From: Aaosphaeria pasadenensis
Taxonomy: Eukaryota; Ascomycota; Dothideomycetes; Pleosporales
DNA: 64,000 nt
Reading direction: 5' to 3'
NCBI GenBank assembly: GCA_022813625.1
Contig: JAKLMB010000048.1
Location: 69,628-133,627, forward strand
This document shows positions 1 through 11,665 of this stretch, piece by piece. The number at the start of each line of letters is the position of its first letter. The stretch's first letter is position 1. The translations under genes were made by a program, and so were the position numbers. The notes below the pieces were generated by a model. The model was not told the DNA's origin. It saw nothing but the letters and a program-made list of their open reading frames with translations, and made no database searches.

Positions 1-435
1 AATGATATGGCTGGCAGGAAGTAGAGATTCTCTAGAACAAGAAGGGTACAGTACCAGGCGTTAGTTTCTGAAAAAGGAACAATAAGGGGAAAACCAGATA
101 GAATAGTTGTAACATGACTAGGAATTAGTATTAGTATTGATGTATAAGGAGCCTGGGAGATTGAGCGTTGTGTACTCTATAATACTACCCAGTTACGGGA
201 AAAGCGAGTAAACTCAAGCGGCCAAAATCCAACCAGAAAGAGAAGAGCCGATGGACATCGAAGGAAAGAGCTGCAATTGGGCCAACGGAAGGGGACGACG
301 GAAGTTATCTCTAGTCAACAAACAGTTGAAGCTGATGGAATGTAATGCTGGCAGCGCACGGCCTGTATTAAAGCAGCCTAAGCATATATATATTTCTTGC
401 TTTAGAAGCTCCGTATATCCTAATGCAGATTACTT
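1..435. repeat. Diverged left copy of a local direct repeat
   Basis: This stretch aligns along nearly its whole length with 3497-4069 in the same orientation. Shared landmarks include the TGGCTGGCAGG start, the GGAACAAT and CCAGAT segments, GGGAAAGCGAG, TGGACATCG and the AATGCAG/GATGCAG end. The left copy carries many C-to-T and G-to-A changes relative to the right copy, and a minus-strand frame open in the right copy has a stop here where the right copy has TGG. This fits RIP-type decay. The repeat may continue to the left of the window. The element family is not recognised; LTRs of a dead retrotransposon are possible but no terminal TG..CA or target duplication was established. Confidence 0.7.
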
Positions 436-912
436 GGACATATGAGGGAACTGGGTAGGCAGTTCAGCCCTGCTGTTGTCCTGGTTGCAGACAAAGTAAA
501 CAGCGCTTGACTTTACGTAAATTTCGGATGTATAGACTGATTTAGTGACTAAAGAATGAAGAAGTAAGGATGCTTAGTATTGTAGTTCTAGGAGTTATAG
601 GCAAAAGGTTGTTTCTTCTTTGTAGATAGTTTAGTAGAATAGTAGCTCTGCATATACTGTGAGGATTGACGTTGATGTTACAAGGCATATCGGTACCCTG
701 ACTATGCTGCTTCTAGCTTTAGCCTACTTAGAGCAAGAGCAGACTATGCTGCTTGAGGATTTAGCACAGACATAGAAAAGGAAAAGGCTTAAGTAGAGGC
801 AGAGCCTAAAAGTATTCAGGGTTTGAAAAACGAATACATTAATTAGTTACATGTTGGCACTAAAAGATAGAATGGCGTCAAGACCATCGCTCGCACAGCA
901 GTCTACTATTAT
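436..912. other. Repeat-derived spacer, no gene seen
   Basis: No open frame of note. Around 700-800 there is a short duplicated segment (GACTATGCTGCTT occurs twice) and a lysine/glutamate-rich frame broken by stops, which suggests decayed transposon sequence. It also contains the 3' flank of the chromodomain gene to its right. Confidence 0.4.
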
Positions 913-2551
913 TCACTGTGCTCCGCCTCTTGTGTATGCTCTCTCAGGCCTGTTATCATCGAGGTGATCGTCGGCATCTCTGTCCTCTTCCCAACACCTC
1001 AACCACGTCCCCAGCCTCTTCGGAGGTCCCGGATGGAGAGGGTTAGCCGCGTGAAAATCATAGAGTTTGTACGGGCTATTCTTGAAGTTGGCTGCATCAT
1101 ACCACACCGGATCGTCCTCATATCCAAGCCATTTGACACGATACTGTAGCCTCTTGCGGTTGACACGAGCGTCGAGAATATTCTCCACCTCGTATTCGTC
1201 GTCTTCGTCCGCGTTACCACGCTTACGCTTCCGCTTATGTTTGCACAAGTTGCTTGCAAGCTGGCGCGCGCTGCAATTATCGGTGGTGTCGCCGCTACTG
1301 TCATCGCTGTCGCTGTCGCGAGTATCAGCCCGATAACTACTGTACTGCGCTGCTGAAACAGGTCCTCGGGCCGAAGGACGGTTGCGTCTGTTGCGGATGG
1401 TAGATGGCTTCCGTTGCCTTGCCGAGTGTGTCACGTGCTTGGGGCGCTGTTTCGATGTCATGTTTGGCGTTTGAATGTGCCTCGGGGTTGGCGGGGAGCG
1501 CTTCCGCTTCCGCCTGCGGGTCAGCGACGCTGTGTGATTGCTGCTGTGGACGTCGTCATCGGCATCGTTTCCGCTGCTGCTGATGCTGCTACTGCTACTA
1601 CTGTTCATACTTTCGACCGGAGGACGTCCGACTTGATATTGTTAGAAGGAACACACTTCCAATAGTGTTTGCTTACCTTCCCTCTCCGTCTTCTCCTCTA
1701 TGGGGCGCTGCAGCTGAGGTGTAGTGGCTTCTTTTTGAATGCACTGGGCGGACTCTGGAGTCGCCTGCTCGATGTCCATCGATGGCCTCGTTGGCGGCGT
1801 TGATGGGAGTTTCCAATGCGGGAGCTCACTGGTTTCAGTCTTCGCTCCATCAGCTGTCCCTGGAGTACTTGCATCGTTCGTACTTGTAGGGGACTCCCCA
1901 CCAAGATACTCCAGGGTCGAAATAGTGGGCAGTTCGAGTTGATCGGATATGTGCAAATTTGCATCATCTTCCTGCGGGTCGCCCTCGTCAGCGGCCTCAG
2001 AGTTCGACTGACTGTCTTGGATGACAACCGTATTTCCTAAGCAGCGTCAGGACATGTTGCATGTGTGAGCTGCTATCACGATAGAGTCTGGGCGCTTACC
2101 TCGACCGCTACCCTTAGAAGGAGCCAGCTGATACGGAGTCTCGACTTTGGTATCTTCTCGAGACGTTGGCAGTGCGCCTCCCTGCTCAGTCATTGGGGAA
2201 AAGCAGTCGTGACTAAGAACAACACCACTTTCTCCACCTTTGCTGCCGCTGATCTTGGAGTTGCCGTCTTCGTCGCCTGTGTTTGTGTTAGTCATCATAC
2301 ATTGCCACACCAAACACAGAATTGCTTCGTTGCCCGTGAGGGTGCCTACTTAAGTATGTCAGATCAACAAGCTTGACAACATCCTCTTCATACTCTGGCT
2401 CAGCGTTTAGTCCTGCCTCATCTTTGCTAAATGGGATCTTGGAGGGATTGCGTTGGGAAGGCTTTTTTGGCTTCGGAGGCCCGTTGTAAGGTATGAATTG
2501 AAGAGGAGAGTGGGTAGGAACTACGCCAAAGGTATCTGAAAACATTGCCAT
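913..2551 (-). CDS. Chromodomain protein, apparently exapted from a chromovirus
   Basis: I assemble four minus-strand exons, 2551-2350, 2276-2100, 2036-1677 and 1631-913, giving 485 residues. All three introns (73, 63 and 45 nt) have GT-AG ends and all junction phases agree, which supports a functional gene. The N-terminal half is low-complexity, rich in Ser/Pro/Thr. Basic RRRKRKR and KHKRKRKR clusters look like nuclear signals. A chromodomain follows at about residues 392-445, with the cage aromatics in place (Tyr393 in DEYEVENIL, Trp414 in RVKWLGY, Trp423/Tyr424). The YxxxNFKNSPxKLxDFH and PGPPKRL motifs after it are typical of the chromodomain at the C-terminus of fungal Ty3/gypsy (chromovirus) integrases. 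No integrase, RT or protease is present. Likely role: binding methylated histone H3 tails. The start is the first in-frame ATG of exon 1 and is not otherwise proven. Confidence 0.8.
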
Positions 2552-3496
2552 TGCTCGTGGCTCGAAGGAGTCCTGGTAATGGTGATGGTGCGAGGAAGAG
2601 GAGGTGCAGAGATCTTAAATAGGTGAATGTTCTACACTTGGATCTCTATATGTGCAAGTCTTTCGGAGAGCTCTACCAAGTTCGCATCCAGCGGTCAGCA
2701 GATAGCAGCCCGCACGAGACCGTAGTCGGAACACGCCAGCGCCAGCGAATGGATAGAATCCCAAGCTGGAGCCGAATCAGCTTCGCGCCATGTAACCATG
2801 TGAATCATGCAGCCATGAATGTTGGTGGTGATGCAGCCTTCGCATAAAGCCCCTTTTCTCTTCTGTGGAAAGGTGCGCGAATATCCCAGCAATCCTCGCC
2901 ATAGAACTGAGGAATAGTGATGCCAGCTCCCAGGGGCTAAGTCGTGCTGCAGGGTACGCCTCCTCCTGTCCGCCAGAGCTCGCATATCAATCGTACGAAC
3001 TTGGAGATGCCTTGAAACCTAAACCTGAGCTTAACGCCCAATATGCTTCCAACATTAGGTGTTCGGCGGCGTGTACCAGACTTTGCAATGAGAATGGCGC
3101 CCAAATGAAACCCCACAGCACTCAAAGCCTGCTCTAGCCCTTTAGCCCCTTGATTGTGACGCTGGAATGCAACACTGCGGCCATGCCGACCGTCATGTGG
3201 ACCCGGTTTTGCCACAATCTGAATAGACATTGCGATATGGGCGAGTAGATTCCTTGCTGGCCACCTCCCGGTTGTGCAGCTGTTCGTACCAAAACCGCGC
3301 CTCTCTGGTTTCGTTCTCCGGTAAAATAGGGCGCGCAGGTGACAATTGGACAGTCTAATGGCAACCAACTCCCTTAGGCCGTAGTCTCCGTACATTTAGT
3401 AAGCTTCCAGCTGAAATTGCACGGGATCAGCCCCACCCCTCCTCCCCAAGACACTGTCGAGGCGTCCAGTGCAGCCGGGTTGCCGTTTCACTTGGT
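2552..3496. other. Spacer between chromodomain gene and right repeat copy
   Basis: It contains the promoter side of the chromodomain gene. Minus-strand frames of 96 and 152 codons occur here (2695-2985 and 2937-3395) but I recognise no domain in them, they overlap each other in different frames, and no splice structure supports them. They may be remnants of the same repeat. Confidence 0.4.
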
Positions 3497-4069
3497 TGAT
3501 GACGTGGCTGGCAGGGACAGGAGATTCTCCAGAACTTGGGGGTGCGGTACCAATTGTCAACTTCCAAAAGCGGAACAATGAGAAAGGAAACCAGATGGGA
3601 TAGTTGTAGTCCGGCGGGAAAAGGTTATCGGTGGTGGACTTCATGATACTGCTCAGCTACGGGGAAAGCGAGCGAACTTGAGCGGCTAGGATCCAACCTG
3701 GGTTAGGAGAGTCACTGGACATCGGAGGGGAGAGACTCGAATTGGGTCCACCAGAAGGGGTACGGCGAAAGTCATCTTCGGTCGACGAACAGGGGAAGAA
3801 AATGGACAGTCGGGCAGTGCAGCAGTGGTATAACCGCCAGGTGGAGAGAAAATGCCTCAATAGGGGAATTCTAAACGACTAATGAGGAGGGAGCAAGGTG
3901 AGCGAGGTGGAGCGAGGGAAGGGACGATGAAGGGAGGAGCGTAGGCCGGCGAGGGCAGCGTGTTTTTATGTGATGATGTTGGCGCACGGGCCAAATTAAA
4001 GCAGCAAGTAGCCAAGCAAGCATCCATTTCCTGCTTCGGAAGCTGCCATTTCCTGATGCAGTTCCACTT
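3497..4069. repeat. Right copy of the local direct repeat
   Basis: The better-preserved partner of 1-435, in the same orientation. It has a higher GC content than the left copy and a minus-strand frame (about 3644-3497) that stays open through the region where the left copy has a stop. An extra segment near 3870-3970 is absent from the left copy. The pair flanks the chromodomain gene about 3.5 kb apart, so the arrangement resembles a decayed composite or LTR-flanked element, but the ends are not defined. Confidence 0.7.
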
Positions 4070-4079
4070 ACACCTATAT

Positions 4080-6120
4080 AACTAGTTAAATAGAAGGGAT
4101 ACCTAGATAAAGAAAATACTTAGGAACTAGAAGAAAATCTAGGAAACTATTAGTAGAAACTTAAGGAATTTAAGGAACTAAAACCTAGGAACTAAAACTA
4201 GGGAAGATACCTTAGGGACTATGTACAATTCTATTAGGTACTTAAGGAAGGAACCTCCTAGAACAGAGACTAATCTACTAAGGCTACTAATACTAGCGCC
4301 TTAGGATTTATAGAGGCAACCTCCTGCTATAAATATTCTAACTATTTAAGCTACTTAATATCCTAAGTATTTGTAACAGGGTCGTCTAAGTAGGGACTTA
4401 GACACGTGACCTTAAAGGGGTTCTGTTAAGTAATAAGGGTTGTAGGCATAGTATTAATATACTAGTAGGGTTAAATATTAATTAATTACTATTATATAAA
4501 TATATTACTAAAGATATTATAAGTAATCTTTTATTAGGAAACTAGATATAGAGAACTATATTATAGATTAATAATAAGGACCTATCTATAGAATATATTC
4601 TACTTATATACATAAATATGCTTAGTAGATTTATTAGGTTTATAGATTTATAATAGATAAATCTGTAAATCTATAAATCTATTATATAACCCTTAGTTAT
4701 ATGTCTATATTATAGTTAGCCTTATCTGTATAGAGTCTATCCGCGTCCTCCTGTTCCTATAGGTCCTCCTCGTAGGATTCTTTATCACCCCCTGGCTACT
4801 TAGAATCGTCACTGTTCGGTTCATCCGTAACAGTATTCTAGAGATCCTTATTAAATAATTTCTGCTCCTTCTTATATAAGAACTCCTGCTGCTTATAGAG
4901 GTGTTTTTACTTAGCCTATATAGTATAAACCCTTACCTAGGCATACTTAGCCTCCTACTTTTCCTCCTCTAACCTTAGTTTAACTATATCTTCCTCTACC
5001 TTTAAATAATCTAACTCTTTATTAATAGGCTTAAAGTTAGGTAATAATAACTATAGTAGCTTATAAGGACTAATACTACCTACTACCTTATAATTACTAT
5101 ACTTTATACTAAGTAATAATATCTTATAACCTAAACCCTTCTCTATATATTTTAAATAAGTAACTATAGTAAAAGTACCTTTATTATTTATATATAACCT
5201 ATATTTTTATTAAAAAAGGGTAAAATAAGAACTTATAGGGACCTCTTTATAAGGATATAAAGAATAGAAGGAGGGGATAATATTATAATCTAGTAAAAGA
5301 GGGGTATACTTAGTTATATAGCTAGCTAATTACTAGATACTTAGTAAAACCCTAGCTATAATATAACTAAGGAGATAATATTATATAACCCTAGTTATAA
5401 GTTTTATAAGTCTTATAAGTCTTATAGAGTCTTATTAGATAAGACTTAATAAGACTAATAAAACTTATAAGACTCCTTAAATATATAGAGAACCTAGAAT
5501 ATCCTTATAGTCTTCTATATTTAACCTAAGTTAGTATTAAATAATATACTCTACTGTTCTACTGCTATTATTATTCTTGCCTTGTAAACCTACTTTACGT
5601 TACTCTTTAGATTATCCCTAAGAACCAACTAGTAGATCCTCAATCTTAACAATACCTTACTTATAATTACCTCTTATATTATAGGTACTTAGCTAGTTAC
5701 TAAAAACCCTCTTATAACTAACTAGTAGATTCTTAATCTTAATAAATTACTATATTTTATATATAAGAGTTCTTTATAATTAATAATAAATTATATTTAA
5801 TTTTTTAAAGATACCTTACTAGTATAATAGTAGCTTATTTTTAAGAATAAGTTAAAGCTTTTACTTTATCTTAATACTTTATTTTATATTTACTAAATAT
5901 TTATAATAACTTCTTTTACCTTATATAGTAAGTTAAACCTATTATTATATACCCTTTTTTCTACCTTAAAAAGCTTAATAGCTTATTATTTTTAATTTAA
6001 CTTTAGTACTTTAATTATAACTAGCTATTTTTTTAATTTTTTTTAATATCTTTATTTATTAAAATTATTATATATTTATATTATATAATATTTAAAAGTA
6101 AATAAAATAGGAAAGGTAGG
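4080..6120. repeat. RIP-degraded AT-rich repeat island
   Basis: About 2 kb of extremely AT-rich DNA, dominated by TA, AA and TT steps (runs such as CTTATAAG, TAATAAT, TATAGA). CpA, TpG and CpG dinucleotides are almost absent by eye while TpA is in large excess. That is the classic signature of repeat-induced point mutation on both strands. No intact frame survives. Borders with normal-composition DNA are abrupt at both ends (near 4075 and 6125). This implies that the lineage has or had active RIP and that the sequence was once a multicopy transposon. Confidence 0.85.
4697..4972 (-). pseudogene. Decayed reading frame inside the RIP island
   Basis: One minus-strand frame of 92 codons reads as a charged, glutamate/lysine-rich, coiled-coil-like protein followed by an acidic tail (for example KQQEFLYKKEQKLFNKDL), closing at a TAA. 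It is broken by six TAG codons and one internal TAA. TAG is what RIP makes from CAG (Gln) and TGG (Trp), so the frame was probably open before mutation. It may be the C-terminal region of a transposon-encoded protein. The family is not identifiable from what remains. Confidence 0.35.
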
Positions 6121-7281
6121 TAAGGTAATATATAGCTAAGCAGTACAAGTAGGCAGCCAGCCCAATGCACCTACCCTCCTCTGTAGTTACCCTAACTCAA
6201 CACCTGCTTCCGAGATCCGTCTTGGATATTCTTGGGTTTGTCTCGGCAAGCATACGCTAATCCTACAACAGCAAGTGTTCTATATGTGCAACATTCTGTA
6301 TGTACATCTTAACTTTTAGTTTAAGCAATACACTGTACTATGTACAGAATACACAGAAGTATAGCTATAGTAGAGAGTTCCTATATGCTTAGGTTAGTAT
6401 TGCTTGAACTCTACTAGAGAAAACTTACTATATACAACATCTATCAACATTAGTAACTTAATTTTCTTTCGTTAGCAACTACTGTATCTACAGCAACAGA
6501 AGTTGATGCATTCATAACGTGAGCACGATGGAAGCTATGTTCCTGGATGGTTGGATTGGTGTAGATGACTCGGCCATATCTCATTCAGTCGCGCCATGGC
6601 CTGCCTAATTAGCTCCTATTGCTTGCAATCCAACTGTACGTACATGTTATAAACTCATATAACTAATCCACTACATACCACCAATATTACAACTCCTAGA
6701 GGGAGGTTCGAATTCATGGAATAGGAAACGAGGGCGCGTGTGAAACCCACCAAAAGCAATGTCGCCATCTCACACAGCCACGCGTGCCAAATGATCTAGT
6801 CCCACTTTCTACTAACAGGTTACGTCTAGTAAGGCAATATACATGTGGTTCAGAGCTTGGCTAATGCTCAAGCTTTTCTGCCATGTAATCCTAGCAGGAT
6901 TGTGCTTACAGGCCATACAGTGTCCAATCAACTTCTGCAACAATCCAGTTGTAGCACCATTGGGGCGTTGCTGTCGCCTCCCAGTGCCTGGTTCATGCTG
7001 CCCATGACGTCTGTGTTGACGGCCGTAAGATGAGAACTTTTATGTCCTTCTTGGCGGATTATCGCACGACCATATCCTTGAGACCATTTGTACAAAACGA
7101 GTGCCCTAACCGTTGATAGAATGTTTTTTTCTTTCAACTCATCGGGTTGGATGTCTCTGTATTCAACCACAGGCCCCTATGTTGCACTATAGCTACATAG
7201 TTCTGGACGCCGCGCGAAATTAGCATCATCTCCACCTCGAAATTCTACTCAAGACCTTTCTCCTGGATTTTATCAGACAAT
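6121..7281. other. Intergenic region upstream of the SNF transporter
   Basis: Composition returns to normal after the RIP island. The only frame of note is 80 codons on the minus strand (6928-7170) with no recognisable domain. The last 100 bases presumably carry the SNF transporter promoter and leader. Confidence 0.4.
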
Positions 7282-9421
7282 ATGGTTACCGTCTCTCTGG
7301 TTAAACTTCGCGATTGGATTGCCCCGCCACCGAAAACATCAGATGACGGACGAGATCAGTGGCCTTCGCGTGCCGCCTTTCTTTTAGCTGCCATGGGAGG
7401 GTGTGCAGGTCAAGGAAACCTGTTGAGATATCCAAGTGTTGTTTATAACAACTATGGCCTTCAATGGTTTGTTCCCTACTTACTGGCCGTCTTCCTCATC
7501 GCTATCCCCACTCTCATCTTGGAGATTTCCATTGGGCAGGCATACCGAGGCGGGACCGTGATTGCGTTCAACAACATTAATAAGAGGCTCAAAGGTGTCG
7601 GTCTGGGTCCCATCTTCGTCAGCTTCATCGTTGTCCAGTATTTCACCGTTAACCTGGCCTGGATCATGAACTATTTCCGACATTCTTTTACTAGCCCATT
7701 GCCGTGGGAGGGGAGAATCGAGGATTTCTACTGGAACGATATCCTGAAGGTAAAGGATGAGGTCCCTGGCAGCCTGACAAATGACGGCAAGACGGTTTCA
7801 TCGTATACATCGTACCCAGGAAAGGCCTTGCTTGGTGAAACGGTCGGTTGGAGCATTTTCATCTGGTTTCTGATTTGGATCTCTATCGTCCGCGGTGTCG
7901 GCATGACCGGAAGAGTAGTGTATTTCACTATGGGTTTGCCCATGTACGTTTGTCATATAATGCGTTTTGCCTCCACTGGTTGTTTCAATTGCTAACAATC
8001 AGGTGCAATACAGTGTGACTACCATCATCTTTGTTGGGCGCGCACTCTCTCTCGAGAATGCTGGAGAGGGCGTCAGGCTATTGTGGGCAACCTGGCGAAC
8101 CGATCAATTGGCATCTGGCACCGTATGGCAAACCGCTGTCGGCCAAGTCTTTTTCTCGACTGGTATTGGCTTCGGATACTTTACATCTTATGCCTCATAC
8201 AACCAAAAGCACTCGAATGCCGTAATGGATGCTATTTTGATCTGCGGAAGCAATGTTCTGTTCGAAAACTTTGCCGCATTTGCCGTATTTGGAGTTGTAG
8301 GATTTCTTCGCAGGTGGCCACAAGATGGTGTCAGGTTGGGAGCTTTCGTTGTTGGTTTTCTCACACTCCCAGAGGCCGTTTTGCAGATGCCCGGTGCCAA
8401 TTTCTGGGCTGTCCTTCTATTTTTCACTCTCGTTGTGCTTGGGTTCAGTTCGGCCTTCGTCATGCTGGATGCTGTGGCGACACTGGTCGTCGATTCAGGT
8501 GTAAAGTATTCACGTCCTGTTGTCGTCAGTGCGCTTACGTTAGTCTCGTTTCTGATGTGCCTACCATATTGCACGGAGTTCGGCTATCACCTGCTCGATG
8601 GAATCGATAGATGGGTCAACAATGTGGCACTCATCTTCGTTGTTTGGTCAGAGGTCGTGAGTGCGACCACTGTCTATCGCTGGTCCGATGTCATCGCCCA
8701 GGTTGGACCAGTGGCATTCTATATCTACAACCTCGGTTTCTTCGGGGCCCAAGTCTTCGGTATCGCGTTGGCTCATGGACTCTCCAATCCTGTAGCAGGT
8801 GTTATTGCTGGCATAGGATTCTTCGTGGTTTGCAGCATTGCATCCGTGCTCCTTGCTGAGACTCCTTCTGTGAAAGCTGCATGGCTCTGGGGAATGAACG
8901 TTTTCACGTCTCGATTCTGGTACCTGGCATTTTACTCAGTAAGTTTCATTTCCGCGGGATGTGTTGTACTTGAAAATAGTCTAACTTATGTTCTCAAGGG
9001 CAACCAACTACGACGTGATCTAAATATCATTGTTGGTCAGGGCAGAAATTGGAAGATCCCTATTTTCCTTCCGCTACTCCTTCGATACGTTAGTGGTCCT
9101 GTCCTGGCCATTATTTTCAGCTTTGCCTTTCCCGAGTTCCATCAGAACCGCTATAGCCCAATGATGATTGCTGGCTTCATTCTTGCCAACCTGGGTCTTG
9201 TTCTGATCGTTCTTGGCTTTGTCATGCCAAGGTATTACGACATCTTTATACCCCCACATCGACGTAGTGAGGGAACAGAACCAACAATCGCCAACGAGCC
9301 CAAGGGTGAGATCGAGGCGAGAGCCGCTCACCAAGCGAGAGATTACGAGCAGTCTTTCGGCAATGCGGAAAATGGTATGGAATTTGCCTCTAGTGAGCAC
9401 GAGAAATATCACGGCAAATAG
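7282..9421 (+). CDS. SNF-family sodium-dependent symporter
   Basis: Three exons, 7282-7943, 8014-8938 and 8999-9421, encode 669 residues. The first intron (70 nt) has a GTACGT donor and a GCTAAC branch site; a donor at 7948 paired with an acceptor at 8002 is a phase-compatible alternative. The second intron is exactly 60 nt with no in-frame stop, so retention would add 20 residues. Sequence features are those of the neurotransmitter:sodium symporter family: the N-terminal SRAAFLLAAMGGCAGQGNLL sodium/substrate-binding first helix, about twelve hydrophobic segments, and the RFWYLAFYS...GNQLRRDLN region followed by a hydrophilic tail. The family moves amino acids or related amines across the plasma membrane with sodium; the fungal substrate cannot be read from sequence. 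It stands alone between a repeat island and a gene-poor stretch. Confidence 0.9.
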
Positions 9422-11489
9422 ACGCGTAGTCACCTATTGATGCTGTTTGGAGGGTGGGTAATTGCAAAACAATTAACGGATGTGAAATGCTTCGAATGGC
9501 ATTGATTGAAATCTTTATATATTTAGTCATTTCACCACGAATATTTTAAGCTGGTGCGATGTATGAGGAAGGTCAGGTGCACCATCGATCTTAGGGGCCC
9601 TGAATCTCGTAGGCAAAAGAGAATACCTCGCCATCGAATGTTGCCATACCGGGTACTATATTTCGAAGATAAGGCATAATGGAACATGGTTAGCTGCAAC
9701 GCTGTGCGGGTTGATTCAGTTTCTAGATACAATTCATGATTAGTTCTAGAAGAAGAAGAAAAACGGTTAGAATCGGGGCCTTATCCTACATCCAACTACA
9801 TTTGCGCGTTATTTTAAGCCTTGGGTATACATTGAGCACAGATTTCTAGGTAATGTGGAATGCCTTGTGTGCGAGGGATGTTACCACGTTGTTTTATTGA
9901 CAGCATCAGTCAGCTCTTAAAACGCTTTTGGTTCCAATTTGAAGACGATTTTACCACAAGGCAAATATAGCCCGAATTGACACTGGTTACTGGCTAAGCG
10001 GCAGACTTTTCGACTTACTCGCTATCATTATGACCAAATATCTGTAATATCGAGTTCCATGTGTCGACTAGTTTCGAAAGCTGCATTGCGTGAGTTTGAA
10101 CAATGTCTCAACGAAATTGTGCTAGGCTGGTACATCATTATTCACGGTAGAGAGCCTAGTCTTACAACCACTGCAACACTGCCAGATGCCACATTTATGA
10201 CCCATAGTAAAACTGTATCAGTTCACGTGGTTGAAGCATTCGCGCATCTCGCAGACAGATATCATATGAGTGGAAACACTTTCTTGCATGGGAGATATTT
10301 TAACATCATACTGACGAGGTGCCACCTGTTGGTAGATACTGACCTGAATTTGCGGCGAATACCTATCACAGGTTGCTCTTGGGGTCAACTTTCTCTTGGA
10401 TTCATTGAGGGATTGTATGGCCAAAGATGGATTAATAGACTCTGAGGGGGACACAATAGTACGTAGAGACCAGAACAGCACAGTTGCTTCATAGCGTCGT
10501 GCAACATATCTAAAAAAAAACATCAGGGCATCAAAACTACCTCTAATGAAAACTCCAAAAGCAAATTGCATTCTTCCTATGACACAAAGTACGGACAAGT
10601 AACGATAGTCACTCACTCCGTTAGATCATCCAATGTATCCAGAAGAATAAGATCCGGCCCATGATTTCATTATTGCCGCAAAGCGTATATTTGGGACAGT
10701 AAATTTGTAAGGTAATGGTAACAAAGACATTGCCCTATTAAGCCTTGAACTTCTCTTGATGGCCGTCCAGAGGGCGGGTTAATTGCATGGATATATTACG
10801 GCGCGAATGTCGAACACTTCTACAGATCACAAACCAATAATCCAGTCGTCCATTCTTTGCTTGTTTATCTTGCTTACATAGGTAGGTGGTACGGAATGGG
10901 TAGAAACATGTGTACATAGCTGGAACTGTTCGTATCGGTATTATACAAATGGGGTTCTGGACTTTGATACTATCTTCATGGCCTCGGACGGATCGTAGAG
11001 TTGTGTGAGCTTCAACGCTTGCTGCTAGCCAATTTGGTTGTGATAATGTGGGTTGTGATAAGGCTGGAGAATAGAAGGTAGAGACGACCAACGAGAGCTC
11101 CAGCGGCATAAAAGAAATGCAATTGATATTTCATCAATACACCAATTTAGCGACACATGCCTGAATCCACGAACCTATTATGGGGCCATTTTCGCATCCG
11201 ATGTCTTGGGAGAGAACGTACAGGGTTCGCAGGGTAGCTGCACCGGTTGGGTTGCACAACCCACGAGCATCGTCGTGTGACCGGATCAGAAACGCCTGTG
11301 CTAAGGGGTTAACAGCCTAGTAGTCAAACATTAGTACTTGTAATTTATTGGAGTATATGAGAGCGCGGCAGCATGGAGAGCCTCACATGTCATGGCACCG
11401 ATTGGAGAGTAGTCGGTAATGTCGAAAACACATCTATATGCCAGGTAATGCCTGAGATACCGCCGATTCGAGGATGGTGGTGAATGTAT

Positions 11490-11665
11490 GTACAGAAGGT
11501 TGACACGTCGGGTTGAACACCTGCTAGTATATATGCACACTTTAACCTTAATAAGTTTCTTTGCAGCATCTAAGAGCAAATAAGAGGCTATACATGCACG
11601 TATTGTTCCTTGTCTCTGCTAAAAACGCCAGCAGGTATTCAACCCGACGCGTCAATCCTCTGTAC
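11490..11665. repeat. Imperfect inverted repeat, 38-bp arms
   Basis: The left arm 11490-11527 and the right arm 11628-11665 are reverse complements at 33 of 38 positions, separated by 100 bp. All five mismatches are transitions (A/G or C/T), which is what RIP or methylcytosine deamination would leave. It could be the remains of a small inverted-repeat transposon (MITE-like) or a hairpin. No target-site duplication was identified. Confidence 0.6.

Noticed and set aside
2937..3395. 152-codon minus-strand frame between the chromodomain gene and the right repeat
   Set aside because: Arg/Gly-rich without a domain, overlapping another frame; adjacent to decayed repeats. Kept only as possible repeat remnant.
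6700..6725. GGTTCGAATTC, resembling a tRNA T-arm
   Set aside because: The flanking bases do not form a T-stem, and no acceptor, D or anticodon arms are found at the expected distances.
10059..10445. 128-codon plus-strand frame, overlapped by a 132-codon minus-strand frame
   Set aside because: Two long overlapping frames on opposite strands with no family features point to chance openness.
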